A DNA stretch of 14,065 nt from Candidatus Heimdallarchaeota archaeon (GCA_021399405.1 JAAFKL010000115.1:1-14065); one strand, 5' to 3'. Shown: positions 6,744 through 14,065, counted from the first letter of the stretch. Notes: generated by a model from the letters alone, not told the origin. Made by a program: numbers and translations.

Positions 6744-8681
6744 TTATTTTTTGTAACGCTGGATCAAGAAGACACCTGCCCCTATGGCAACTATCCCACC
6801 TGAGATGACAAATATTTGTGCTGTATCGATCCCGGCTTCATCCTCAGAAGCAGTTCTTGGATCAATCCATCCTTCTTTTCGGATCAATTCTCCCCTAATT
6901 AAATTCGAATCCGAATATTTAGCATCAGGCATAATAAGATCATTCTTTCTTGGGCCTGGTGAGTTTCCAAACGCAATCGGAATTGCAGGTAAATCTTCAC
7001 TCATGAGGGCCTGAATTTGAGGCAATAGGTTAGTTCTAATAGCATAATTACCTTCGTTATCAAATTGGGAAATCAAACTATCAAGAACTGGATTTTCATA
7101 TCCACCTATATTCCAACATCGCAGGTTCGGATCATCGACATCACATAAACCAGTTGAGGAATAAAGAGATCCCATTGTATATGGTTGATCATGATTAAGC
7201 ACAAACATAACTGCATCAAAGCCCCCTTCTTCATAGGTTGGTATCAGTGTTTTATTTCCCCACCAGATATGTTGTCCAGGATTATCCGGTTGCGTATTTA
7301 ATCCTATACCCACCTTGGCAAAAAGAGGTGCAACGTACTCGATATATTGTGCTCGATCTGGTCGATCAAATAAATTATTAAGTGTAAAATCGAAAAAGCG
7401 AGTATCATTTTCATCGGCATAATCACCATCTCCATTTGCATCAGTGATGTCACTATAGTCAAAACCTGCTCGTTCTAGATTTAATTTTGCTGATTCTAAT
7501 GAAAACTGATAAACTTCTTGCGACTCATTATATCCTACTGCTGTTCGTGGAATTAGGGAATTTGTTGGAATTCCAGCTCGACCCCAAACTTCATTGCTCA
7601 TGTAATCTCGATCCATAAGATATGACAAAGCAGTCCTTACATATCTAGCCTGAATTACATCATTATCCGATACTGCGTCTACTCCAAATGGAATATCCAC
7701 GCCACTTCCGAAAATCGTATGCTGAAAATTCAATACTATCTGGAGTACCTGCGCATGTGGCCATTTGTGAAGCACGTAGGGATGAGGTTTTTCCCACTCA
7801 TCCAAGAGTGCGGGATTAAATGGTATACCAATAAGATCAGCAACCTCATCCTCCGCCACTTCTGTGGCATTAAAACCAACATCAAAATTTCCTCCCCAAT
7901 TACCTTGAAGTATAATTCGATCTGCCCACACTTCATTATCATGATAAAATGGATTCTTAACTAACTGAAACTCATGGTTGTCAAAATCGAAACTATCTAT
8001 CATAAAAGGACCTGCACCGGTAAATACATCATCACCACTGAAAGTGAAAATACAATCGTTAACCATTCCCTCAACACAATTATTGTACTTATTTCTATAC
8101 GTTTCTGTGCTTTCAAATATTGGATATCCAGAGAGAATCTCAAAATTATATACTGAGTCTTCGAGATATTCGAATTGTATTGTGAGAGCATCCAATGCTG
8201 ATATCGATGAATTCGATCCGATAGTGTCAATTATTGGAAAATATCGCTGTTGACTGATTGCAGGAGTCAAATATAGATTATAAGAAAAAACTACGTCTTC
8301 AGAAGTCAACTTGTGGCCATTAGAGAATTTCAAACCCTCTTTTAAGGTAACCGTGTACGTCAATCCATCATCACTTATCACTGGCAATTCAGCTGCCAAT
8401 TGCGTAATAAAATCGTGATCAGGTCCACTATCAGGGGCATACTTCTGGTACAAAGAAGCACCTATATCATTGAGCATACTCCAATAATTCCCTATAAACC
8501 CGGAATTATAATTCCAAGTTAACGGAGTTGCAGATGTATCAAAAGGTACCCATTGACGAAAGATGAAAACTTGCTCCTCATCAGTTTCTTGAGAATGTAC
8601 ATATTTTATAGAACTGGTGAATAAGATAGAAAATACCAGTAAAAGCATCGCTCCTTTTCCCCACTTTGAGAAATTTCTCAT
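6744..8681 (-). CDS. Family 5 extracellular solute-binding protein (peptide/nickel type), C-terminally anchored
   Basis: This is the binding component of an ABC importer of the Dpp/Opp/Nik group (SBP family 5), probably for peptides or a similar solute. Numbering from ATG 8681 (645 residues): a secretion signal at 1-31 (positive start, hydrophobic AMLLLVFSILFTSSI), the family signature around 105-135 (DGLTYTVTLKEGLKF, then SEDVVFSYN), NPFYHD at 243-248 and the C-terminal lobe to about 610. The protein ends with a membrane helix at 622-640 and a RYKK tail, so it is tethered by its C-terminus; there is no lipobox. Cysteine pairs C202/C210 and C513/C522 probably form disulphides and are shared with the divergent paralogue. 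An acidic loop starting near D414 (DANGDGDYADENDT) may bind calcium. The frame stays open to 8753, but the promoter at 8703-8714 lies inside that extension, favouring 8681. No permease or ATPase gene is nearby. Confidence 0.9.
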   Translation of the reverse strand: MRNFSKWGKGAMLLLVFSILFTSSIKYVHSQETDEEQVFIFRQWVPFDTSATPLTWNYNSGFIGNYWSMLNDIGASLYQKYAPDSGPDHDFITQLAAELPVISDDGLTYTVTLKEGLKFSNGHKLTSEDVVFSYNLYLTPAISQQRYFPIIDTIGSNSSISALDALTIQFEYLEDSVYNFEILSGYPIFESTETYRNKYNNCVEGMVNDCIFTFSGDDVFTGAGPFMIDSFDFDNHEFQLVKNPFYHDNEVWADRIILQGNWGGNFDVGFNATEVAEDEVADLIGIPFNPALLDEWEKPHPYVLHKWPHAQVLQIVLNFQHTIFGSGVDIPFGVDAVSDNDVIQARYVRTALSYLMDRDYMSNEVWGRAGIPTNSLIPRTAVGYNESQEVYQFSLESAKLNLERAGFDYSDITDANGDGDYADENDTRFFDFTLNNLFDRPDRAQYIEYVAPLFAKVGIGLNTQPDNPGQHIWWGNKTLIPTYEEGGFDAVMFVLNHDQPYTMGSLYSSTGLCDVDDPNLRCWNIGGYENPVLDSLISQFDNEGNYAIRTNLLPQIQALMSEDLPAIPIAFGNSPGPRKNDLIMPDAKYSDSNLIRGELIRKEGWIDPRTASEDEAGIDTAQIFVISGGIVAIGAGVFLIQRYKK

Positions 8682-8702
8682 AATTTTATAGTTAATTAAA
8701 AT

Positions 8703-8714
8703 ATTATAATAAAG
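8703..8714 (-). promoter_or_regulatory. TATA box for the binding-protein gene on the - strand (leaderless)
   Basis: On the - strand this reads CTTTATTATAAT, preceded by a BRE-like GAAGAAA. Its centre is about 27 bases before ATG 8681, so the mRNA should begin at the A of the ATG. No Shine-Dalgarno is present. This is the main reason for choosing 8681 over the upstream ATG at 8753. Confidence 0.55.
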
Positions 8715-8758
8715 TTTCTTCGAAAAGGCGTCTATATATGATGGAGTGTCCACGGAAA

Positions 8759-8770
8759 TATTATATAATA
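8759..8770 (+). promoter_or_regulatory. TATA box for the binding-protein gene on the + strand (leaderless)
   Basis: TATTATATAATA, a perfect palindrome, is preceded by a BRE-like CGGAAA (8753-8758). Its centre is about 26 bases before ATG 8791, which predicts a leaderless mRNA. There is no Shine-Dalgarno. A nearer ATG at 8775 is out of frame and too close to the box to be transcribed. Confidence 0.6.
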
Positions 8771-8790
8771 AAACATGGGATCTATAGTTA

Positions 8791-10713
8791 ATGGGAACAA
8801 AAAGAGGAAGACAGTTAACACTGTCATTAGTTCTGTTATTAATTTTATCACTTGTTATTACAAGTTCATTTCAACCAGTTCAACCACAAGTGGAAGAAGA
8901 ACAGGTGTTCACATTTTCGGGGTGTTGTGGAGAGTTTGTAGCCTTATCTTTTTTTCATTATAATTCACTTAGATCGGTGTTTAGTGCAATTTCAGGTTCG
9001 TTATACACGTTTTACTTTCCTGACAGTGATGAGATGATTCCGATGCTAGCTGATGGACCCCCAACAATTTCTGAAGACAAACTCACCTACATTGTGAAAC
9101 TTAAGAAAGGACTACAATTCTCTAATGGTAATCCATTGGATGCAGATGATATAGTATTTAGCTACAATGCCTTTCAAACTGAAGAGATCAATCAGTCGCC
9201 CAATTATTACACCCATAGTTTCATGACACATTACCTCACATCAAATTCTTCTATAACTAAACTAGATAGTCTCACTGTACAATTCACTTTTGCACAACTT
9301 GATCCGACTACCCATGAAGTTCTAACCATTCCAATAATTGAGCATGATCGTTATGTTGATACTTACAATAGCTGTGTTCAAGGTGAAGCTTCAGATTGTG
9401 GATGGGGGGAAGTGGATGGAGATTATCTCCACAGTGCAGGACCATATATGGTAGACTTCATCTATCCAGGATCAACAGGTCTCGAACTAGTCAAAAACCC
9501 CTATTATCATGATCAAACTATGTGGGCAGACAGAATAGTGGTAACAGTTTCACCAGATGAAGATTCATTTATCAATTCAGTGGAACAAGGTGTTTTAGAT
9601 ATTCCCGTGGGAGGGTCACCCATTAACCCTAATCATCTTGAGGCCTATCCAGATTACACATTAACTATATTGGATTCAGTTACTAATGAAGATATGTTCC
9701 TCAATTTCAAGCATCCGATGTTTGGAACTGGAGCAGGTGTACCAAATACCCCTTCAGCAAATTCCACTAATGATCAAGTCCAAGCTAAACTTGTTCGGCA
9801 AGCTATTTCTTATGTTGTTAACCGGAACAATGCAGCAGAGATATATGAGGACCACAGTTTTATTGCCCTGCCAGCATCAACCTATATCCATAATTATGTC
9901 CCTGGGCTTAAAGATCTTGAATATCATCCATTTGCGATTAGTAAAGCAAGAGAATTCATGGAACAAGCTGGATTTAACTACAGTAATATAACAGATTCAA
10001 ATGCCGATGGTGATTATGGAGATCAAGGAGACACTACATTTTTCAATATAACCCTATCACCAGGAATAAATTATCCGACTAGATCGGCAGTTGGCCTTCA
10101 AGTTGCAAATGATCTTCCCAAAATCGGGATTGGAGTTACCTTTGATAATGATTCGTACAGCTGGGAACTTCTTGGCAGCACTTATTACCGACATTATACC
10201 CCGCTTGGTGCAACTCTCCCGCCACTTTTTGATGAGGGTGGATATGATATTGCCATTTTTGGGTGGTTTCATGAGAGTCCAAGATATAATTTTGGAGCTA
10301 GAATAACCTCCGAAGGTCTATGTACTAGTGAAACCGTGGATCAATGTTCTAATATTGTGAATTACGATAATCCAGTTATTGAGGATCTGATTGATCAACA
10401 TGACAGTGAATTGGATTTCGATATCCGAGCAAATTTAGCTGCTCAAATTCAACAACTAGTCTATGACGACTTACCGATTGTACCCATTGTTTCTTTACCG
10501 GGATATGTATTTCATAAAAGTACAATACGAGGATTTGACCCTGTGATGTTCAATTTAAAGCATATTGATTGGAGATATCTTTACAAAGACGGCTGGACGC
10601 AATCCAGTCCTTCCACTAAAGGAGATGATCCTCCGGATGTTTCTATACCATTGGTTGTCGGAATTGTAGCTGTTATAGCGGTAAGTACATTTCTGTTGAG
10701 ACGTCGAACATGA
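8791..10713 (+). CDS. Family 5 extracellular solute-binding protein, paralogue of the divergent gene
   Basis: This 640-residue binding protein has the same plan as its divergent neighbour. It has a signal peptide at 1-26 (KRGR then LTLSLVLLLILSLVI), the SBP family 5 signature at 96-127 (DKLTYIVKLKKGLQF, then DADDIVFSYN), NPYYHD at 236-241, and a C-terminal membrane helix at 617-635 followed by RRRT. Both conserved cysteine pairs are present (C195/C203 and C511/C519), as is the acidic loop DSNADGDYGDQGDT from D402. It also has an extra CC pair at 45-46 just after the signal peptide. The C-terminal anchor implies display on the outer face of the cytoplasmic membrane. The ligand is probably an oligopeptide or similar compound, but sequence alone does not fix it. 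The two proteins differ most in the ligand-cleft region, consistent with different ligands. It is convergent with the receptor gene (41-base gap). Confidence 0.9.
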   Translation: MGTKRGRQLTLSLVLLLILSLVITSSFQPVQPQVEEEQVFTFSGCCGEFVALSFFHYNSLRSVFSAISGSLYTFYFPDSDEMIPMLADGPPTISEDKLTYIVKLKKGLQFSNGNPLDADDIVFSYNAFQTEEINQSPNYYTHSFMTHYLTSNSSITKLDSLTVQFTFAQLDPTTHEVLTIPIIEHDRYVDTYNSCVQGEASDCGWGEVDGDYLHSAGPYMVDFIYPGSTGLELVKNPYYHDQTMWADRIVVTVSPDEDSFINSVEQGVLDIPVGGSPINPNHLEAYPDYTLTILDSVTNEDMFLNFKHPMFGTGAGVPNTPSANSTNDQVQAKLVRQAISYVVNRNNAAEIYEDHSFIALPASTYIHNYVPGLKDLEYHPFAISKAREFMEQAGFNYSNITDSNADGDYGDQGDTTFFNITLSPGINYPTRSAVGLQVANDLPKIGIGVTFDNDSYSWELLGSTYYRHYTPLGATLPPLFDEGGYDIAIFGWFHESPRYNFGARITSEGLCTSETVDQCSNIVNYDNPVIEDLIDQHDSELDFDIRANLAAQIQQLVYDDLPIVPIVSLPGYVFHKSTIRGFDPVMFNLKHIDWRYLYKDGWTQSSPSTKGDDPPDVSIPLVVGIVAVIAVSTFLLRRRT

Positions 10714-10754
10714 ATCAGACGGAAATTTATTGATATTTTGCAGGATTGAATCTT

Positions 10755-13712
10755 TTAAGTTTCCCCTTCCCCATACCTATCCAGAACGAATTTTAGATAA
10801 TCATCTACACCAGTACCTTTAGTAAATTGATTAGAAGCATCAGAATAGCTTCCAATTAAGGGATTATCTGATAATACAGCTTTGATAAGTTGCTTTGCAT
10901 GTTCAGTATCAGTACTAAGTACCTGTCGGATCTCCTCAAGATCTAATCTTGATCTATCAGCAGTCATTTGAATTATAGTTAGTAATGCCGGCCAAGGTTT
11001 GAACCATTTGTCTTTCATTGTAATTGTGTCAGAATAATGACTATCTAACTCACTTAATAGACCAATCTTATTATGCAAATTAGTTCTAGTCTCAGTTATT
11101 TTTATGATTTCAAGATTTAAGAAGGGATATAATTTGGATCTTGAGATTAAATCAATAATTGTATCAATCTCATGGATTAGTTGATTCGTTTTTCGAATAT
11201 TTATCTGTAATTGATCCACATCATCTTTTGATGATTGGAGGTTTTCTTCATAATCACTTATTATTTGAATTTCCTTGATGGTTTCAATAATATTCGCCAT
11301 GGTAGATCCTTCTAAGTAGGTGTCTAATCGTTGTAACAATTTTTCCCACTGGCTTTGCATTAGATTTACGTTTTCGATGCCATAACTATTGAAAAGAACT
11401 TGAGCCTCCTTTATATTGAAACCCATTTTCTGGGCTTCATCAAATTCCGTTAAAGTTAGAAATCCGTGTTTCTTAATCGATCTCATTTGAAGATAATTAG
11501 TGAAACCTGCAGATTTCGCCTTAACACTTAATCTTCTATAGCTTATTACCAAGACTATCATTCCAACAATTGTACTTATGATAATAGTTATTGAGATCAT
11601 TTGATCAAATCGACCATTCGGGTTACTTCCCAGTCTTTCTTCAAATCTATTGCTCAGAAAATCTCTGTCTTTGTCTTCACCAGCGTCATTTCTAATTGGA
11701 TCTAAACCATTTTTAACCTCATACCCATCATTCAAACCATCATCATCAGTATCTGAATTTCTTGGATCAATATTGTTTTGGTATTCTTCGAGGGCAGATA
11801 AACCATCGTTATCAAAATCTGTAAAATTTTGAAATTCATTTGGATCTAATATATTTTCAATTTCCCAATCATCAGGAATTCCATCATCATCGGTATCATT
11901 TTTGCGGGGATTAGTTCCATGTTGATACTCTGTAAGTAAACTAAGGTTATCATTATCATCATCAGGCCATTGATTAGCTCGAAGCGGATTATAATCAAAT
12001 TTAATTTCCCAACCATCAGGTAATCCATCCCCATCAGTATCTGAATTTCTTATATCAGTACCCTGCTCATATTCTTCTAAATTTGTCAATTCATCATTGT
12101 CATAATCAAGACCTGCATCATCCAAAATATAGTTCATTTGATTATCGAATTCATATCGATCGTCTACTCCATCTTGATCAGAATCATTAGAAATGGGATT
12201 CATACCTAGTCGAGTTTCTTCAATATCTGAGAGAGTATCTTCATCAGAATCGTCTGATGTATCGTCTGTACTTAAGAAAAATTCATCAGTAGCAGTCAAG
12301 CCATCATTATCAATATCTTGATTCAAATCAATTGAATTTTCACTAATTAGGTACTCTGAGGTACTCATGTTGAGAGAATTAGAGAGAAGAGTAGGGTTCC
12401 AAGGAATAAAAGTCAGTTGTGATATTACCTCATTTTCGTTATATGTCATAAAATTTAATCCTTGATCATTAGTTTGTAAGATGAAATATGACGTAATTGC
12501 TAACTGCCCAAATGAAATAACACGTTGACTTGGAATACTATTTTCTATTGCTCCAATATACGAGGAGATTAAGAGAATATTTCCATCAGCCCCATTAATT
12601 ATCAGAAACAAACTTTTTTCCTTGATCAGTAAAATATCATCTATCCCATCGTTATTCAAATCGGGAACGACTTTGGATATCTCATACAGATACCCAGATT
12701 TGAAATTGCTGTAAGGTACTTCAAACCCTGAGGAGTTAATTACAAAGAATTGAGTAGTTGTACCTGATACGTAAATCACTTCATCAGCCTCCGTACTATC
12801 AATATTTAATGTGAGAATTGTGTCAAGATTTCCATTAATAGAGGTATTAGAAATAACTGTGGATGTCTGTCCGTCAATCATATAGAGAAATGTCTTTGTC
12901 TCATCGTCTGAGGGCTGTGATAATACAAAATCAGGAATATTATCTCCAGTAAAATTTGCAAATTTCAAATTTTGAAAGCTACCTTCAATACCAGTAAATG
13001 CAATTAAATTCCCATTTGGTCCTTTAGCCATATTCTCATCAATATTGTTGGTCCAAAAATTGCCTGATGTATCTATCCTTACAATTTCAAGATCTCCATT
13101 TCCATCCCAATCTGTCACATATTGATAATCTTCACAATCGTCTTCAAAACTACCTAAATTCCTAGATGTTGTTCCAATAAATGCCCAATTACAGAAATTA
13201 CTAGTGTCTGCTTTAAATGAGACCAATAAATCAGGTAATGATTCGGTTGGATTAGGTATAAATCGAGTATTGAACGTATATTTAAATGTACTTTCAGCAA
13301 TATTTTCGTAAGTTTCCAATATTTCATACGTATTTCCATCAAGAATGATAAGATCATAGGGGGAAGTAGTGCTATTGAATTCAACAACGAAGATTATATC
13401 ATTGGTGCTATCGTTATTATAATCAATCCAGCCACTGAAATGTAAATTTGTTCCTTGTAAGCTTTCATAATTGTTTATATTGAAAGTAGGTGAAGTTTGT
13501 GCTATTTTAGATTGAGATGATGTTAGTTGTTCCAGGGAATTTGAAGATAGAGAGGGATCCATTTGGATTTCAATTGAATCAACGATTTCTCTTTCAAATT
13601 TTGATACACTTTGAACATTCTCAAACCCAGATAAAGTTACAAATAACATAGAAATTAGCAAAGCAATTCCTAAACTTCGTTTGTTTCCAAGATGGTAAGA
13701 TCTTGACCCCAT
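10755..13712 (-). CDS. Type I membrane protein: FG-GAP-like propeller, TSP3 calcium repeats, cytoplasmic coiled-coil/winged-helix
   Basis: This large receptor or adhesin-like protein is not a named family I recognise. Numbering from ATG 13712 (985 residues): a signal peptide at 1-35 (NKRSLGIALLISMLFVTLSG). Residues ~78-434 hold FG-GAP/VCBS-like strands with acidic loops (DYNNDSTNDI near 97, DWDGNGDLEI near 201, NFTGDNIPDF near 253, DLNNDGIDDILL near 351), suggesting a multi-bladed beta-propeller with a possible C174-C193 disulphide. Residues 466-700 hold ten thrombospondin type 3-like calcium loops. One membrane helix follows (705-725, MISITIIISTIVGMIVLVIS) with a YRR stop-transfer. Residues 726-900 are helical with a coiled coil, and ~901-985 resemble a winged helix (LEEIRQVLSTDTEHAKQLI). 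The frame extends to a TTG at 13730, but ATG 13712 gives a normal signal peptide. Likely roles are adhesion or signalling across the membrane. Confidence 0.8.
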   Translation of the reverse strand: MGSRSYHLGNKRSLGIALLISMLFVTLSGFENVQSVSKFEREIVDSIEIQMDPSLSSNSLEQLTSSQSKIAQTSPTFNINNYESLQGTNLHFSGWIDYNNDSTNDIIFVVEFNSTTSPYDLIILDGNTYEILETYENIAESTFKYTFNTRFIPNPTESLPDLLVSFKADTSNFCNWAFIGTTSRNLGSFEDDCEDYQYVTDWDGNGDLEIVRIDTSGNFWTNNIDENMAKGPNGNLIAFTGIEGSFQNLKFANFTGDNIPDFVLSQPSDDETKTFLYMIDGQTSTVISNTSINGNLDTILTLNIDSTEADEVIYVSGTTTQFFVINSSGFEVPYSNFKSGYLYEISKVVPDLNNDGIDDILLIKEKSLFLIINGADGNILLISSYIGAIENSIPSQRVISFGQLAITSYFILQTNDQGLNFMTYNENEVISQLTFIPWNPTLLSNSLNMSTSEYLISENSIDLNQDIDNDGLTATDEFFLSTDDTSDDSDEDTLSDIEETRLGMNPISNDSDQDGVDDRYEFDNQMNYILDDAGLDYDNDELTNLEEYEQGTDIRNSDTDGDGLPDGWEIKFDYNPLRANQWPDDDNDNLSLLTEYQHGTNPRKNDTDDDGIPDDWEIENILDPNEFQNFTDFDNDGLSALEEYQNNIDPRNSDTDDDGLNDGYEVKNGLDPIRNDAGEDKDRDFLSNRFEERLGSNPNGRFDQMISITIIISTIVGMIVLVISYRRLSVKAKSAGFTNYLQMRSIKKHGFLTLTEFDEAQKMGFNIKEAQVLFNSYGIENVNLMQSQWEKLLQRLDTYLEGSTMANIIETIKEIQIISDYEENLQSSKDDVDQLQINIRKTNQLIHEIDTIIDLISRSKLYPFLNLEIIKITETRTNLHNKIGLLSELDSHYSDTITMKDKWFKPWPALLTIIQMTADRSRLDLEEIRQVLSTDTEHAKQLIKAVLSDNPLIGSYSDASNQFTKGTGVDDYLKFVLDRYGEGET
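11613..12317 (-). repeat. Ten thrombospondin type 3-like calcium-loop repeats with a 48-residue super-repeat
   Basis: Ten loops of the form DxDxDG(L/V/I) start at residues 466, 488, 510, 536, 558, 584, 606, 632, 654 and 680 (ATG 13712 numbering). After the first step, the spacing alternates 22 and 26 residues, giving a 48-residue (144-base) unit of two alternating loop types. One type is followed by LxxLxEYxxGTxPxxN, the other by GxPDGWEIxxxLDP. The DNA keeps traces: the 20 bases at 11744-11763 recur exactly at 12032-12051, a distance of 288 bases, or two units. The loops would bind about one calcium or more each. Confidence 0.85.
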
Positions 13713-13728
13713 TAAAAAACCCACAAAC

Positions 13729-13740
13729 AATATAGCTTAA
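13729..13740 (-). promoter_or_regulatory. Possible TATA box of the receptor gene
   Basis: On the - strand this reads TTAAGCTATATT, centred about 21-24 bases before ATG 13712. It is a weaker match and slightly close, but would give an almost leaderless mRNA, in line with the lack of a Shine-Dalgarno before that ATG. Confidence 0.3.
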
Positions 13741-13920
13741 CTAGGCATTAATGGTTATTGCTGATCAATATAGAATGTGAAAATATTATCTATCTGAAAA
13801 GAGCATTTACATGATACTTTCCAATTCAATAGTGTACCAGTGGAATCGATTTCCATCAAAAAGGAGGATAAATTCACTAGTTATTCTTTTTATATCAAAA
13901 AAGACAAAAACTTAACTGTG

Positions 13921-13934
13921 TGTTTAATTAAACA
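13921..13934. promoter_or_regulatory. Perfect 14-bp palindrome, candidate operator
   Basis: TGTTTAATTAAACA is its own reverse complement and lies 7 bases upstream of the TATA box at 13942. This position abuts the BRE, where a dimeric archaeal regulator could either block or recruit TFB/TBP. Confidence 0.4.
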
Positions 13935-13937
13935 AGC

Positions 13938-13954
13938 AATACTTATAAAGTATT
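13938..13954 (+). promoter_or_regulatory. TATA box embedded in an inverted repeat
   Basis: CTTATAAAGT (13942-13951) is a good archaeal TATA box. It sits within AATACTT-ATA-AAGTATT, an exact inverted repeat with 7-base arms. Transcription should begin near 13973, giving a leader of about 24 bases that contains the Shine-Dalgarno at 13986-13990. Confidence 0.55.
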
Positions 13955-13996
13955 ACTATTTACCTAAACCAGCTCAATTAGGGCTGAGGAAAAAAT

Positions 13997-14065
13997 ATGT
14001 TACGACGAATACTAAAAAACAAAATAGTTATGCTCCTACCATTTGTGTTAGGATTATTAAAAGCA
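13997..14065 (+). CDS. Start of an exported or membrane protein (3' partial)
   Basis: Only the first 23 codons are in the window: a positive stretch (MLRRILKNK) followed by a hydrophobic run (IVMLLPFVLGLL), typical of a signal peptide or first membrane helix. GAGGA at 13986-13990 lies 6 bases before the ATG and a TATA box is upstream at 13942-13951, so the start is well supported. Nothing can be said about its function. It is transcribed divergently from the receptor gene. Confidence 0.6.
   Translation, partial: MLRRILKNKIVMLLPFVLGLLKA

Larger units (their letters stand above)
13741..13996. other. Intergenic region between the receptor gene and a divergent partial gene
   Basis: No gene is seen in these 256 bases. 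The + strand side carries a 14-bp palindrome (13921-13934), a TATA box inside an inverted repeat (13938-13954) and a Shine-Dalgarno (13986-13990), all serving the gene at 13997. A perfect AAGGAGGA at 13859-13866 has no usable start codon after it and is probably incidental. Confidence 0.6.

Noticed and set aside
8682..8753. 24-residue N-terminal extension of the - strand binding protein
   Set aside because: It would place the likely promoter inside the coding region and put a polar tail ahead of the signal peptide; ATG 8681 fits both the leaderless spacing and the signal peptide.
8775..8963. ATG-started frame just upstream of the + strand binding-protein gene
   Set aside because: It is out of frame with the clear signal peptide and SBP domain, and its ATG lies only about 10 bases from the TATA box, upstream of the expected transcription start.
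11744..12051. CRISPR-like direct repeats
   Set aside because: The repeated 20-base stretch is coding DNA for the calcium repeats at 144-base multiples; there is no array of equal repeats with unique spacers.
11613..12317. Dockerin or EF-hand pair interpretation of the acidic loops
   Set aside because: The loops are DxDxDG followed by 22- or 26-residue steps in a long series, which fits TSP3-like repeats rather than the paired loop-helix units of dockerins or EF-hands.
13859..13866. Perfect Shine-Dalgarno-like AAGGAGGA in intergenic DNA
   Set aside because: No ATG, GTG or TTG follows within the usual distance and no frame of useful length opens there.

Overview
The window is AT-rich and most probably archaeal. 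Four genes or operons have a TATA-like box at the spacing expected of archaeal TBP/TFB promoters. Two of them (the divergent genes starting at 8681 and 8791) have the box about 26-27 bases before the start codon and no Shine-Dalgarno, which implies leaderless mRNAs. Leadered genes carry a Shine-Dalgarno instead. The secreted binding proteins have no lipobox and are held by a C-terminal membrane segment, a common archaeal arrangement. The mix of a TPR/winged-helix protein and a large membrane receptor with calcium-loop repeats is reminiscent of Asgard genomes, but that placement is an inference and there is no marker gene or rRNA here to prove it.

Layout: (1) 1-165, the tail of a CBS-domain protein. 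(2) 469-4187, a compact + strand operon for a three-subunit molybdenum hydroxylase of the xanthine dehydrogenase / CO dehydrogenase superfamily: FAD subunit, [2Fe-2S] subunit and molybdopterin subunit, with gaps of 15 and -1 bases. (3) 4217-6391, on the - strand and convergent with the operon: an unrecognised protein with a TPR/SNAP-like helical front, a long charged linker and two tandem winged-helix domains at the C-terminus. (4) 6392-6743, a non-coding stretch with a weak trace of a decayed reading frame. (5) 6744-8681 (-) and 8791-10713 (+), two divergently transcribed paralogous family 5 solute-binding proteins, anchored at the C-terminus and without any permease or ATPase gene nearby. 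(6) 10755-13712 (-), a large type I membrane protein with an FG-GAP/VCBS-like beta-propeller, ten thrombospondin type 3-like calcium loops in an alternating 22/26-residue register, one membrane helix and a cytoplasmic coiled-coil plus probable winged-helix domain. (7) 13741-13996, a promoter region with a perfect 14-bp palindrome next to a TATA box, followed by the first 23 codons of a gene with a hydrophobic N-terminus that runs off the window.

How the genes may work together: the three hydroxylase subunits clearly form one enzyme that oxidises a small substrate (purine, aldehyde or other heterocycle) and passes electrons from the Mo cofactor through two Fe-S clusters to FAD. The two binding proteins probably capture oligopeptides or similar solutes outside the cell. 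The large receptor-like protein joins an extracellular calcium-dependent adhesive region to an intracellular domain, an integrin-like overall plan. No sequence feature ties these modules to one pathway. The most unusual content is the receptor (10755-13712) and the TPR/winged-helix protein (4217-6391).
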